A DNA stretch of 64,000 nucleotides from Mesorhizobium comanense (GCF_005503535.1 NZ_SCNN01000004.1:310001-374000); one strand, 5' to 3'; shown: positions 1-11,529, numbered from the stretch's first letter. Numbers and translations are program-made. Notes: generated from the sequence alone by a model not told the origin.

Positions 1-552
1 CTGGCCGGCGATGCGTTGCTGACGCTGGCCTTCGACATCGTTGCCGGCGAAGCGACCGCGTTGCCGGCCGAGAGACGGGCAGCTCTCGTGCTGGCGCTTG
101 CCCGCGCGGCCGGCGCCGGCGGCATGGTCGGCGGCCAGATGCTGGACCTCGAAGCCGAGCGCATTCGGCCCGACGAAGCCGGCATCATCAGGCTGCAGGC
201 AATGAAGACCGGCGCGCTGATCCGCTTCGCCTGCGAGGCGGGCGCCATCGTCGCCGGCGCTCCGGCCGAAGACCGCGAGCGGCTGGCGGAATTCGGCTCC
301 GCGATCGGTCTTGCCTTCCAGCTCGCCGACGACCTGCTCGACCTTACGGCTGACGCCAAGCAGATGGGCAAGGCGACCGGCAAGGACGCCGCCGCCGGCA
401 AGGGAACGCTGGTTGCGCTGCACGGCGCAAGCTGGGCGCGCAGCCAGCTCAACGGCCTTGTCGCGCAGGCACATCAGCTCCTCGAGCCCTATGGCGACGG
501 CTCGGCGCGGCTGAAACAGGCCGCGACCTTCATCGCGACGCGCAACAACTGA
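1..552 (+). CDS. ispA: Farnesyl/geranyl diphosphate synthase, C-terminal part
   Basis: Short-chain trans-prenyl diphosphate synthase, which condenses isopentenyl diphosphate with DMAPP and GPP in the cytoplasm. The reading frame is open from base 1 (LAGDALLTLAF, the usual helix after the first Asp-rich region), so the N-terminal third, including the first DDxxD motif, lies outside the window. The second Asp-rich motif, DDLLD inside FQLADDLLDLTAD, is encoded at about 328-342, and GGMVGGQMLDL precedes it. The C-terminus ends normally at a TGA. The assignment to farnesyl rather than another short-chain synthase rests on family resemblance. A second isoprenoid gene, ispG, lies 9 kb downstream but is not linked in an operon. 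Confidence 0.9.
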   Translation: MAGDALLTLAFDIVAGEATALPAERRAALVLALARAAGAGGMVGGQMLDLEAERIRPDEAGIIRLQAMKTGALIRFACEAGAIVAGAPAEDRERLAEFGSAIGLAFQLADDLLDLTADAKQMGKATGKDAAAGKGTLVALHGASWARSQLNGLVAQAHQLLEPYGDGSARLKQAATFIATRNN

Positions 553-896
553 TGGCTCCCGGCCGGCTTGCGTTCGACGGATGCGGTCCAGTCAACGCGT
601 AGACATATGCCGCCCGCCAACATCGCATAATTATTCACCGACTAAATAATCCCACGCCGCGCATCTTATAAAAGGAGCGCCAAGCCTACGCATTTCTTTC
701 TGAAACGCAAATCCGCATCAAAATCCGATTGCATATTTCCATATTACAGCAATACTTACTGAAGTGGATGGGTTGGCCACGGTGTCGGGTTGAGGAATAA
801 TTTTCTTGTTACATGAATAGTTTGCGGCCTTACAGATAAGTCTCATCCCCAGTCGATGCTGTCACCTGGCCTCCTGCGATATGAGGAGAAATGGGC
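553..896. other. AT-richer intergenic stretch, no gene seen
   Basis: This gap between ispA and the PLD-like gene is visibly richer in A+T than its surroundings, especially 625-840. No ORF with coding character, tRNA or clear terminator was found. It presumably carries the promoter of the downstream gene, but no convincing -35/-10 pair could be picked. A good ribosome-binding site (AGGAG at 884-888) closes the stretch. Confidence 0.6.
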
Positions 897-2732
897 ATGC
901 GATTCAAGTCGGACAGGATTCAGGGCTTTCAGGTCTTCGCCGTATCGGGAACCAATACCGTCTCCTTCGGCATCGATTTTGACCCGGCAAGGATCGGCGG
1001 GTTGATGGGCTTTGCCGTCGAGCGCCAGGACATCAAGGAGAACGAGCGCTACTATATGTACGGATTCAAGGTATTCGAGAGCATCTATCCGAACCCCGAT
1101 CCGACATTGCAGGTGTCGACTTACGATCAGCCGGTCCAAAGTTTTGTCTGGGATGATTTCACCGCCAAGGACGGCCGTGAATACGTCTACTATTTTCATC
1201 CTCTGAAAGGCACGCCGAAGAATCTCGACCGCTCCGCGCCTGCGATCCCCATCAAGGTTCGAACCGAAAAGGCTTTCACGGACGGGACCCATGACATCTT
1301 CTTCAATCGAGGTGTGGCGAGCAGCCAGGCCTACGCCCGGAATTTCAACAACAAGCAACCTGACAAGCTTCCCGAGCCCAAACGCACGCAGGCCCTCCAA
1401 TGGCTAAGCCGCGATCTGGACGAAGCCTTGAAGAAATTCATCGACCAGGCAGAGCCAGGCGACACGTTGCTCGGAGCGTTTTACGAGTTCAGGTACGCAC
1501 CGGCCGCGCAATGGTTCAAGGCGGCCATCGATCGCGGCGTCGACGTCAAACTTGTCCTCGATGCGAAAAAGAATGGCGGCGGTGTCGACAAGAAAGGCAA
1601 GCCGATTCCGAACTTTCCGCGCGACGACAATATGAAAACGGTCGCTGACGCCCAACTGCCGGCAAGCGCGATCGCCTGCTGGCGCGAGAAAAACAAGAAC
1701 GAGATCGCGCACAACAAGTTCATAGTCCTGTTGAAGGGCGCAGCAAAGGCACCGGTGGAGGTTTGGACCGGTTCGACAAATCTTTCCGACGGCGGCATTC
1801 ACGGTCAGACCAATGTCGGACACTGGATCAGGGACGTGGCCGTCGCGAGCCACTTCAGAGACTATTGGACATTGCTCTCGGGCGATCCTGGCAAACCCGG
1901 AACCGGTACGCCTTCCGAGGAGAAGGCTGCGATGAATGGGCTAAGATCCAGTGTCGCGGCGTTGCTGGCGACTCCTGCCGGTTGGCGAACCATTCCAGAA
2001 GGCACCACACCGGTTTTCAGCCCGCGGGCGGGCGGCGGCGTGCTCGACATGTATTCGGCGGTGCTCGATGAATCGGACGCGTTGGGCTGCATCACGCTGG
2101 CTTTCGGCATCTCGGCGGTGTTCAAGGACCGCCTGGTAAAACATGCGCAGACCTCTCCGCTGACCTTTCTGATGCTGGAGAAGAAGGACGCGCCCTCAAA
2201 GCCAAGGCCCGGAGCCGCCCCGAAACCCTTCGTCGCGCTCGGCTGGAGACAGAACGTCTATTCGGCATGGGGATCCTACATCGAGGATCCTTTGTATCGC
2301 TGGACGCGGGAGACAAATGCCGGGGCACTCAAGCTCAACCAGCATGTGAGCTATATCCATTCGAAATTCCTCTTGCATGATCCCCTTGGCGCGGACCCGA
2401 TCGTGGTGACGGGGTCGGCGAATTTCTCGACCGCCTCGACCAATGACAATGATGAAAACATGCTGCTGATCCGCGGCGAGGCCCGGGTCGCCGATATCTA
2501 TTTCACTGAATTCAACCGGCTGTTCTTTCACTACTATTTCCGCTCGGTTCACGAAGCGATCAGCCATCGCAAGCCCGCCGATACGCTTGGCGTCGCGGCC
2601 ACGAGTTCAACCGAGAAGGCCAGTCTCTTTCTCGACGAGACGGATAGATGGACTGGCAAATACGCCGCTGGCAGCCTGAAGACCAAGCGAGTGAGAATGT
2701 TCACAGCCATGTCGGGGGTAGCCACGATCTAG
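897..2732 (+). CDS. Phospholipase D-like (HKD) domain protein
   Basis: A protein of about 611 residues with two PLD-type active-site motifs. The first is HNK (H272) followed by GSTNLS; the second is HSK (H488) followed by D at the expected place and GSANFS. In the first motif the Asp of HxK(x)4D is replaced by a hydrophobic residue, so one half-site looks degenerate. PLD-superfamily enzymes use paired His residues to cleave phosphodiesters in lipids or nucleic acids; which substrate applies here cannot be told. No signal peptide or membrane segment is visible. An ATG at 891 is also possible, but the AGGAG at 884-888 is better spaced for 897. The gene stands alone between AT-richer spacers and its codons look less GC-rich than its neighbours, suggesting acquisition. 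Confidence 0.8.
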   Translation: MRFKSDRIQGFQVFAVSGTNTVSFGIDFDPARIGGLMGFAVERQDIKENERYYMYGFKVFESIYPNPDPTLQVSTYDQPVQSFVWDDFTAKDGREYVYYFHPLKGTPKNLDRSAPAIPIKVRTEKAFTDGTHDIFFNRGVASSQAYARNFNNKQPDKLPEPKRTQALQWLSRDLDEALKKFIDQAEPGDTLLGAFYEFRYAPAAQWFKAAIDRGVDVKLVLDAKKNGGGVDKKGKPIPNFPRDDNMKTVADAQLPASAIACWREKNKNEIAHNKFIVLLKGAAKAPVEVWTGSTNLSDGGIHGQTNVGHWIRDVAVASHFRDYWTLLSGDPGKPGTGTPSEEKAAMNGLRSSVAALLATPAGWRTIPEGTTPVFSPRAGGGVLDMYSAVLDESDALGCITLAFGISAVFKDRLVKHAQTSPLTFLMLEKKDAPSKPRPGAAPKPFVALGWRQNVYSAWGSYIEDPLYRWTRETNAGALKLNQHVSYIHSKFLLHDPLGADPIVVTGSANFSTASTNDNDENMLLIRGEARVADIYFTEFNRLFFHYYFRSVHEAISHRKPADTLGVAATSSTEKASLFLDETDRWTGKYAAGSLKTKRVRMFTAMSGVATI

Positions 2733-3005
2733 CACAGGGTCCGGCGCTCTCCGGAACTGAGCCCATTCCTTCCGGTTGCGGCATTTGGGCTATCTGCACC
2801 GTCGTGACGCGCGCCTGCTTCAGTCCCACGAGGACATGGCGGTGCGCAGAGCGGATTTGACTTGCAGGGCTGAACCAGCCGCGTCATCGGTCGGCCCTTG
2901 TCCAATTACCTCGATCCGTCGCGCAGCGCTTGCCGGCGGCCTTGCGCGCCGCATCGGTTTTGTTTCATTTGACCCGTGCTGTTTCGCAATGAGAGGCTTC
3001 GATCG

Positions 3006-3761
3006 ATGTCGTCCAATCTGTTCGATCTGACCGGGCGCCGCGCGCTGGTGACCGGCTCGTCGCAGGGCATCGGGTTCGCCCTCGCCACGGGGTTGGCGCA
3101 AGCCGGTGCCCAGGTGGTGCTCAACGGCCGCGACGCCGACAAGCTCGGCGCGGCGGGAGCGCGGATCCCCGGTGCTGAAATCCTCGCCTTCGACGCGACG
3201 GATCATGACGCGGTCCGCTCCGCGATCGACGATTTCGAGTTGTCCCACGGAGCGATCGACATACTGGTCAACAACGCCGGCATGCAGTTCCGCACGCCGC
3301 TGGAGGATTTTCCCGCCGATGCGTTCGAACGGCTGCTGCAGACCAATATCGCCAGCGTCTTCCATGTCGGCCAGGCGGTCGCGCGCCACATGATCAAGCG
3401 CGGTCGCGGCAAGATCGTCAACATCGCCTCCGTGCAGACCGCGCTCGCCCGCCCCGGCATCGCCCCCTATACGGCCACGAAAGGCGCGGTCGGCAACCTG
3501 ACCAAGGGCATGGCGACCGACTGGGCCAGATACGGCCTGCAATGCAACGCGATCGCGCCTGGCTATTTCGACACCCCGCTCAACGCAGCTCTTGTCGCCG
3601 ACCCGGCGTTCAGCACGTGGCTCGAAAAGCGCACGCCGGCCGGCCGCTGGGGAAAGGTGGAGGAACTCACCGGGGCCTGCGTTTTCCTCGCCTCCGACGC
3701 CTCGTCATTTGTCAACGGACACATTCTCTATGTCGACGGCGGCATCACGGCATCGATCTGA
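3006..3761 (+). CDS. idnO: Gluconate 5-dehydrogenase (SDR family)
   Basis: Classical short-chain dehydrogenase of 251 residues that likely interconverts D-gluconate and 5-ketogluconate with NAD(P)H. Visible features are the N-terminal nucleotide motif TGSSQGIG, the NNAG motif, catalytic S142, Y155 and K159 (YTATK), and the C-terminal VDGGITASI common in this subgroup. It starts MSSNLFDLTGRRALVTG; an ATG 30 bases upstream is in frame but adds a tail unlike the family. The next gene is gluconokinase, 13 bases downstream, which supports the gluconate assignment over other SDR substrates. The 273-base spacer before the gene holds nothing recognisable. Confidence 0.8.
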   Translation: MSSNLFDLTGRRALVTGSSQGIGFALATGLAQAGAQVVLNGRDADKLGAAGARIPGAEILAFDATDHDAVRSAIDDFELSHGAIDILVNNAGMQFRTPLEDFPADAFERLLQTNIASVFHVGQAVARHMIKRGRGKIVNIASVQTALARPGIAPYTATKGAVGNLTKGMATDWARYGLQCNAIAPGYFDTPLNAALVADPAFSTWLEKRTPAGRWGKVEELTGACVFLASDASSFVNGHILYVDGGITASI

Positions 3762-3774
3762 TCCGCCCCGCCGC

Positions 3775-4281
3775 ATGGTCGTCATGGGCGTTGCGGGATC
3801 GGGCAAGACCACGATCGGCGAGGCGTTGGCCCTGGCGATCGGCGCCGCCTATGTCGATGGCGACCAGCTTCACCCGCAAGCCAACATCGCCAAGATGAGC
3901 GCCGGCATTCCGCTGTCGGACGAGGACCGCTGGCCATGGCTGGCAAAGGTCGGCGAAACGCTCCGATCGGGTCGCGAAACGGTCATCGTGGGCTGCTCGG
4001 CGCTTAAGCGAGTGTATCGCAATTTCATCACCGAGAGCGCCGGAGCCCCTGTTCTGTTCATCTATCTGGACGGCTCGCGCGAGTTGATTTCCCGGCGCAT
4101 GCGGGAGCGCACCGCTCACTTCATGCCGGCAAGCCTGCTCGACAGCCAGTTCGCGGCGCTGGAGCCGCCCGAGGCAGACGAGAATGCTGTCGCCGTCGCG
4201 ATCGATGCACCGCTCGATGAGATCGTCAAAAGCATCATCGGCAAAATCCGCGACCTGCCTCGATCCGCGGACGCGCCATAG
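3775..4281 (+). CDS. gntK: Gluconokinase
   Basis: Thermoresistant-type gluconokinase (about 168 residues) that phosphorylates gluconate to 6-phosphogluconate for the Entner-Doudoroff or pentose phosphate route. The P-loop GVAGSGKT is at residues 5-12, followed by the family signature DGDQLHPQANIAKMSAGIPL and CSALKRVYR. It follows the gluconate 5-dehydrogenase gene by 13 bases and is probably co-transcribed. The start is uncertain: an ATG at 3730 inside the preceding gene would add 15 residues and give a length closer to E. coli GntK, but neither start has a strong ribosome-binding site. Confidence 0.88.
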   Translation: MVVMGVAGSGKTTIGEALALAIGAAYVDGDQLHPQANIAKMSAGIPLSDEDRWPWLAKVGETLRSGRETVIVGCSALKRVYRNFITESAGAPVLFIYLDGSRELISRRMRERTAHFMPASLLDSQFAALEPPEADENAVAVAIDAPLDEIVKSIIGKIRDLPRSADAP

Positions 4282-4359
4282 GTGCGCGCGAACGAAATGT
4301 TAATGTAAATGAAGCGTAATCTCGATCATTAGAATAATGCGTATGTGTTGGGGTTGCGC

Positions 4360-6699
<2,340 letters not shown>

Positions 6700-6720
6700 G
6701 CATCCGCTGAGGCTGCCGGA

Positions 6721-7461
6721 TCAGCGCAGCCGCCCGACCGGGATGATTTCTGCGGAAGTGTCCGTATAGGGTTCGCCCTGCCAGCCGCCCAGCCATTGCT
6801 CCACCACCATGCCGGCTTCATCCAGCATCCCGGCAAGACTATTCTTCTCGGGGAAAGCGATTTTCGATTCAGCGCCCAGAACCGGTCTGCCGCGGGGAAT
6901 TTCGTAAAAGGTCGAATAGGTGACCACCCCGGTGGCGGCATCATGGTCGGCATCATACCAGGCCCTGACGGTGCCAAGGCTGGGGTGCTGCACCATCCGT
7001 TCGGAGCGCTGCGGCGTCCATTCCAGCCACGCCTCCACGGCGGGATTGCGCGTGTCGAACAAGAAGCGACCGCCGGGAGCGAGATGTTCGGCGATGGTGC
7101 GCAGCACCGCGCGCTGATCCTCTTGCGTCAGGAAAACCTGGAACGCGTGACCGGTCAGCAGCACCAGATCGAACCGTCGTCCGACCCGCACCGTCCGCGC
7201 GTCGGCCATGACCCAGTCGACCTTGTCACCACCAGGCCGATGCCGCGCGATGTCGAGCATGGCCGATGCTGGATCGACGCCGGTGACGCTGCACCCCATG
7301 GCCATTTCGGCCGCCAGTTGACCGGTGCCACAACCAAGATCGAGGACCGAGCCGCCATCCCGGGCAAGACGCATGCAATAGTCAAAATCGGCGCGGCCAT
7401 CCTGATTCTCGATGTCGTAGAACTGAACGAAATCGGGATCATTGTAGATCGGATCGGTCAT
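6721..7461 (-). CDS. Class I SAM-dependent methyltransferase
   Basis: Soluble methyltransferase of 246 residues. Motif I, VLDLGCGTG, is at residues 39-47, followed by an acidic residue in VTGVDPASAML and post-motif regions typical of the Methyltransf_25 type (HLAPGGRFLFDTRNP). The substrate is unknown: the C-terminal half, where substrate specificity usually lies, gives no clue by eye. It is convergent with the histidine kinase upstream on the map and is followed on its own strand by nothing but the kinase end, so it appears to be a single gene. Confidence 0.85.
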   Translation of the reverse strand: MTDPIYNDPDFVQFYDIENQDGRADFDYCMRLARDGGSVLDLGCGTGQLAAEMAMGCSVTGVDPASAMLDIARHRPGGDKVDWVMADARTVRVGRRFDLVLLTGHAFQVFLTQEDQRAVLRTIAEHLAPGGRFLFDTRNPAVEAWLEWTPQRSERMVQHPSLGTVRAWYDADHDAATGVVTYSTFYEIPRGRPVLGAESKIAFPEKNSLAGMLDEAGMVVEQWLGGWQGEPYTDTSAEIIPVGRLR

Positions 7462-7537
7462 GCCGCCGGCTATACCCCAAATGTTTGCAATGCGCGACAG
7501 GCGCGCCGTCCATCACGTTGTGGTCTTGCCCCGCACC

Positions 7538-8290
7538 TTAGCCGGCGGCGTCCAGACGATAGCGGCGCATCCAGTCCAGGCTTGTCGCGTCGGCGAGCTT
7601 CGCCACGCCCGGCTTCACGTCCGCCATGTTCGGCGGCGTCACGCCCAATGCCTTGCAGATGCCAGCGAGCGTGGCGGCCGGATCGGCTGAAAGGCTTTCA
7701 TAGCCAAGCCGCAACGGCGTTATGTCCTGTCGCTCGAACCATGTGTTCCAGGCCGCGTCATAGGCTTCGAGCTCGGCGACTTCGCCGCTGATGCGCCGAA
7801 AGTCGTATTGCGGCTTCGCCGGCGGCGCTACCCTTTCGATCTCCGTTCCGTCTGGAGCGACATGCCAGAGGCCGGTCTGCTCCGCCTTGACCAGGGAGAT
7901 GGCCTGCGCGAGCTTGTTCTCGCGCGAGAGGTGTATGTAGAGAACGCGGCCAAAGGCGTTTTCGAAACGCGCCGCGTCTGACACGAGCCCGGGATAGACC
8001 TGATCCAGGATCGCCGAAAGCTCATCCAGGTTCTCCCGCATCAGGCGCAGTCCGAAAATATCTGTCCCGCCCTTGCCGGCCATGATCGCCGCATCGAGAT
8101 AGGCAAGATTGAATGCAAGCTCGCCCATCGTGTCGCGGCCGGGCAGCTTCCACTCCTCGGCCCACTCGGCCACGTCCTGTCGCCGATAGAAGGAGTGAGG
8201 AGCGCCTGATCTCCCGGTGGATTCCAGCAGTTTGCACAGCAAAGTGCTGCCGGTTCTCGGCGTGCCGCAGATAATGTATGCGTCGAACAT
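7538..8290 (-). CDS. Stf0-type sulfotransferase
   Basis: Sulfotransferase of about 250 residues resembling the Stf0 family, which in mycobacteria transfers sulfate from PAPS to trehalose. The 5-prime-phosphosulfate loop PRTGSTLLC is at residues 11-19 and the downstream FGLRLMREN and YIHLSRENKLAQAISL segments match the family layout (3-prime-phosphate binding region). An ATG at 8311 would add seven residues. It lies about 50 bases after the Cpt-like kinase gene on the same strand and may be co-transcribed with it. The acceptor (trehalose, a surface glycan or another sugar) cannot be read from the sequence. Confidence 0.82.
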   Translation of the reverse strand: MFDAYIICGTPRTGSTLLCKLLESTGRSGAPHSFYRRQDVAEWAEEWKLPGRDTMGELAFNLAYLDAAIMAGKGGTDIFGLRLMRENLDELSAILDQVYPGLVSDAARFENAFGRVLYIHLSRENKLAQAISLVKAEQTGLWHVAPDGTEIERVAPPAKPQYDFRRISGEVAELEAYDAAWNTWFERQDITPLRLGYESLSADPAATLAGICKALGVTPPNMADVKPGVAKLADATSLDWMRRYRLDAAG

Positions 8291-8343
8291 CGCGCTGCCC
8301 TTGTCGTTCATCGCAGGCGGAGCGAACCCGGCCAATCCGCCGC

Positions 8344-8895
8344 CTATAATCGAAATCGTTGCTGGATGCGACGGGCGCATTCCAGCGGCGAAAGCGCGCT
8401 GGTGTCGACTTCGAGATCGTAACGCATACCCGCGTGCACGCGGGCATATTGCCAGCGCGCCAGGCCCGGCAACCTGTCCGCGCGCTGGGCTTCGCGGGCT
8501 TCCAGCACCTCCAGCGGCGCCATGACGCCGACAAGGCGGAGATCGAAGGCGGACAGCAACGCGACATAGTCCGATATCTCGCCATTGCAGAGCACGTCAT
8601 CGACAATCAGATTGTTGCCTTGCCCGGCCATGGCGGCAACGGCGTGGCGCATGCCGCGCAAGGCTCTCTCGCCCACCGGCCCGGCGCTGATCACGACCGA
8701 GGGGCGGCCGTCCTGCTCCATGGTTTCATAGGAGAATCCATCGGGATGGTCCTGAAGGGAATCGGGCAGCATTTCGAGAAAACTGTCCATCTGGAGATGC
8801 AGGAACGGCTCGGCGGTTATCCCCTGCAAGGCCCTTGCTATCGAACTCTTGCCGGCACCGCCGACGCCATTGAGAAGAACGATCCTGGCTGTCAT
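8344..8895 (-). CDS. Chloramphenicol phosphotransferase-like P-loop kinase
   Basis: Small P-loop protein of 183 residues with Walker A GVGGAGKSS (about 10-18), a downstream HLQMDSF and VDDVLCN segments, and the overall layout of the Cpt family (Streptomyces chloramphenicol 3-O-phosphotransferase). In proteobacteria such proteins are usually annotated as Cpt-like NTPases of unknown substrate, and resistance should not be assumed. It sits between a secreted lytic transglycosylase (upstream on this strand) and the sulfotransferase. Start at the ATG giving MTARIVLLNG, with the P-loop at the usual distance. Confidence 0.78.
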   Translation of the reverse strand: MTARIVLLNGVGGAGKSSIARALQGITAEPFLHLQMDSFLEMLPDSLQDHPDGFSYETMEQDGRPSVVISAGPVGERALRGMRHAVAAMAGQGNNLIVDDVLCNGEISDYVALLSAFDLRLVGVMAPLEVLEAREAQRADRLPGLARWQYARVHAGMRYDLEVDTSALSPLECARRIQQRFRL

Positions 8896-8928
8896 CGAGA
8901 ATGCCCCTCTCCGGCACGGTCCGGGCGC

Positions 8929-9783
8929 CTACCGGTTGCGCACCACCACGCACGCGCCGCCCACGCTTTGCAGCTTCTGGCAGATCACATTGGCGGCGGC
9001 GCGGTCGTCGACACCGATCCTCACCGCATAGATGCCGCGCCGGCCGATCGGCGTGCGCACCCGACTCACCACCGGATCATGGCTGGCAAGCAGGGCCGGG
9101 AAACGGCTCCTGACCCTCAGCCACTGGCTGATCGCGGCGCTGCGGCGGAAGTTCCCGGCAACCTGGATGCCCCACGGCTTCACATTGATCGAGGCCATCG
9201 CCACGGTCTGCGACATGATGACAGGCAGCTTGCGGCAGGCGACCGCGAAATCGAGCTTGGCGTCGAGCGGCTCGACCTTTCCGGCATAGGTCCGGTCGGT
9301 GAACTTGTCGACGGGCTCGCCCATGACGTCGAACACATAACTCTCGGTCTCCATCGGCAGGAAGCCGCCCGAGCCGAGCCAGCGCGACACCCGGCTTTCA
9401 CCGGCATTGTAGGCGGCGGCCGCCAGGCCGAGATTGCCGTAGCTGGCCTTCATCTCGGCCAGGTATTGCGCCGATGCCGGAATCGCCTGGTTGATGTCGA
9501 AGGAGTTTTCGAGCCCCCGCATCTTGGCCGTGCCGGGCATGAACTGGGCGATGCCCTCGGCGCCGACAGGACTGACGGCGTTGGGATCGAAGCGGCTTTC
9601 CTTCCAGATCAGCCGGGCGAAGAAATCCCTGGGCAGCCCGTTGATATCGGCATGGGCCTGGATCAGGTTGCAGACCTTGTCGATCAGCCTCTGCTTGGCC
9701 GATTGCGGCGGATCGGCCTCGGCGAATGTCGACCAGCCCAGTCCGCACAACAGGATCAGCGTCGCCAGGAGCAAACGCTGCAT
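8929..9783 (-). CDS. Lytic transglycosylase with C-terminal SPOR-like domain
   Basis: Secreted peptidoglycan lyase of 284 residues. A signal peptide covers about 1-23 (ending STFAEA), followed by a soluble lytic transglycosylase domain with catalytic Glu62 in WKESRFDPNA, then the motifs GIAQFMPGTA and AAAYNAGESRV. The last 80 residues (IYAVRIGVDDRAAANVICQ) look like a SPOR-type repeat, which in other bacteria binds denuded glycan strands. It probably cleaves glycan in the periplasm with 1,6-anhydro product formation. It starts 5 bases after the ispG stop codon on the same strand, so the two may share a transcript. Confidence 0.88.
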   Translation of the reverse strand: MQRLLLATLILLCGLGWSTFAEADPPQSAKQRLIDKVCNLIQAHADINGLPRDFFARLIWKESRFDPNAVSPVGAEGIAQFMPGTAKMRGLENSFDINQAIPASAQYLAEMKASYGNLGLAAAAYNAGESRVSRWLGSGGFLPMETESYVFDVMGEPVDKFTDRTYAGKVEPLDAKLDFAVACRKLPVIMSQTVAMASINVKPWGIQVAGNFRRSAAISQWLRVRSRFPALLASHDPVVSRVRTPIGRRGIYAVRIGVDDRAAANVICQKLQSVGGACVVVRNR

Positions 9784-9788
9784 TGTCC

Positions 9789-11042
9789 CTACTCTGCCGC
9801 GGCTTTGCCGCCGCGGCCGAATCTCTGCTCGATATAATCGGCGACCATCTTCTCGAAATCCGCGGCGATCGACGGCCCGCGCAGCGTCGCCGCCTTCTTG
9901 CCGTCGACGAAGACCGGTGCTGTCGGCGTCTCACCGGTGCCGGGCAGCGAAATGCCGATATCGGCGTGCTTGGATTCGCCGGGACCATTGACGATGCAGC
10001 CCATCACCGCGACCTTGAGGTTTTCCACGCCCGGGTATTTTTCGCGCCACACCGGCATGTTCTTCCTGAGGTCGGCCTGGATGTTCTGGGCGAGTTCCTG
10101 GAACACGGTGGAGGTCGTGCGGCCGCAGCCGGGGCAGGCCGCCACGATCGGCACGAACTGGCGGAAACCCATGGTCTGCAGCAGTTCCTGCGAGACCTGT
10201 ACCTCGCGCGTCCGATCGCCGTTCGGCTCGGGCGTCAGTGAGATGCGGATGGTGTCGCCTATGCCTTGCTGGAGCAGGATGCCCATGGCCGCCGACGAGG
10301 CGACGATGCCTTTCGAGCCCATGCCCGCCTCGGTGAGGCCCAGATGCAGCGCATGATCGGAGCGGGTGGCAAGTTCGGTGTAGACGGCGATCAGGTCCTG
10401 CACGCCGCTGACCTTGGCGGAGAGGATGATCTTTTCGCGGGCAAGCCCGATCTCCTCGGCCATCTCTGCCGAAAGGATCGCCGATTGCACGATCGCCTCG
10501 CGCGTCACTTCCTGCGCGGTCAGCGGAAAACCCTTGTCCTGGTTGTCGTCCATCAGCCGGGTCAGCAGTTCTTGGTCGAGCGAGCCCCAGTTGACGCCGA
10601 TGCGCACCGGCTTGTCGTGCTTGATCGCCATTTCGACGATCGCGGCGAACTGGCGGTCCTTCTTGTCCTTGAAGCCGACATTGCCCGGGTTGATCCGGTA
10701 TTTGGCCAGCGCTTCGGCACAGGCCGGATGATCGGCCAGCAGCTTGTGGCCGATATAGTGGAAATCGCCGACCAGCGGCACGTTGATGCCGAGCCGCAGC
10801 AGGCGTTCATGGATGCGCGGCACCGCGGCCGCGCTCTCGTCACGGTCGACCGTGATGCGCACGATTTCGGAGCCGGCGCGGTGGAGCGCCGCGACCTGCG
10901 CCACCGTCTGGTCGATATCGGCGGTGTCGGTGTTGGTCATCGACTGCACGACCACGGGCGCGCCGCCGCCAACGACCACGCCGCCGACATCGACGCCGAC
11001 CGAAGTGCGGCGGGGGAAAGGAAAGGAAAAATATCCGGTCAT
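9789..11042 (-). CDS. ispG: 4-hydroxy-3-methylbut-2-enyl diphosphate synthase (flavodoxin)
   Basis: IspG/GcpE, 417 residues, the penultimate enzyme of the MEP isoprenoid pathway, converting MEcPP to HMBPP with a [4Fe-4S] cluster. The N-terminal TIM-barrel part reads [14 protein letters not shown] and [14 protein letters not shown]. The C-terminal cluster domain has the three cysteines in CPGCGRTT and GCIVNGPGE, plus the conserved Glu of the last motif. The start chosen ([12 protein letters not shown]) matches alphaproteobacterial homologues; a longer frame upstream to 11141 adds non-conserved sequence. It is followed closely by a lytic transglycosylase gene. It shares the isoprenoid pathway with ispA at the window start. 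Confidence 0.96.
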   Translation of the reverse strand: MTGYFSFPFPRRTSVGVDVGGVVVGGGAPVVVQSMTNTDTADIDQTVAQVAALHRAGSEIVRITVDRDESAAAVPRIHERLLRLGINVPLVGDFHYIGHKLLADHPACAEALAKYRINPGNVGFKDKKDRQFAAIVEMAIKHDKPVRIGVNWGSLDQELLTRLMDDNQDKGFPLTAQEVTREAIVQSAILSAEMAEEIGLAREKIILSAKVSGVQDLIAVYTELATRSDHALHLGLTEAGMGSKGIVASSAAMGILLQQGIGDTIRISLTPEPNGDRTREVQVSQELLQTMGFRQFVPIVAACPGCGRTTSTVFQELAQNIQADLRKNMPVWREKYPGVENLKVAVMGCIVNGPGESKHADIGISLPGTGETPTAPVFVDGKKAATLRGPSIAADFEKMVADYIEQRFGRGGKAAAE

Positions 11043-11349
11043 GCCGGCAGCCTTTGTCTTTGAAGCGCCATGCGTCCACTCCGACGCACAAACACACCCC
11101 GGGGCCGAAGCGCGAGAGTCCGGCATGAGGTGGAGGAGCAAAGATGGCTTGTCAATGGCGACAGGTCGCCACTGGCGGCAATTGATGGCCGCCGAAGCGC
11201 CCAGAGAGGGCGCCCGCGGCCAAAACAGGGTTTTGAAGGATATTAGCTATCGCTCATGGCAAAGCTTGAAAATCAAGCCTACTACACCGGCGGCTGCATG
11301 CCGCCGGCAGGGAAGACCGCGCGTAATGGGCGGTTATGTCAGTCGAGCA
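11043..11349. other. Intergenic region with hairpins
   Basis: No credible ORF is present between ispG and the ydcH-like gene. Three inverted repeats are visible: 11197-11213 (GCGCCC, 5-base loop, GGGCGC), one around CTTGA/TCAAG near 11266-11280, and 11287-11307 (CCGGCGGC, loop TGCAT, GCCGCCGG). None has a good T-run. They could be an imperfect terminator for the ydcH-like gene, part of the ispG leader, or a small RNA. Confidence 0.45.
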
Positions 11350-11529
11350 TCAATGCGTGGTCGGTTGCGCCTTCAGTTTCTCAATCGCATCCTTGAGTGC
11401 CAGCTTGCGTCGCTTGAGATTCACGATTTCGAGGTCGTCCACCGACGGGTGGTTCATCGCGTCATCGATCTCGCGTTCGATGTCGCCGTGTTTCCGCTGC
11501 AACTCATCAAGATGGGATGCAAGAGACAT
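11350..11529 (-). CDS. YdcH family protein (DUF465)
   Basis: A 59-residue protein, almost entirely helical and charged, starting MSLASHLDELQRKHGDIE and containing the family hallmark LKRRKLALKDAIEKL. DUF465/YdcH proteins are small antiparallel coiled coils of unknown function found across proteobacteria. The start is supported by GGGAGAA eight bases upstream. It diverges from a second member of the same family 240 bases away. Confidence 0.88.
   Translation of the reverse strand: MSLASHLDELQRKHGDIEREIDDAMNHPSVDDLEIVNLKRRKLALKDAIEKLKAQPTTH

Noticed and set aside
2753..2777. GGAAC-N16-GGTT upstream of the gluconate dehydrogenase gene as an EcfG promoter
   Set aside because: One mismatch at the key -10 base and a distance of over 200 bases to the ATG make it weak.
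2820..3542. Minus-strand frame opposite the gluconate dehydrogenase gene
   Set aside because: No domain is recognisable and it overlaps a well-supported SDR gene.
8344..8895. Calling this gene a chloramphenicol resistance gene
   Set aside because: Only the fold and P-loop are seen; Cpt-like proteins in proteobacteria are not shown to act on chloramphenicol.
8359..9837. Long plus-strand frame across the Cpt-like and transglycosylase genes
   Set aside because: It spans two well-supported minus-strand genes and reads as a His/Gly/Arg-rich shadow.
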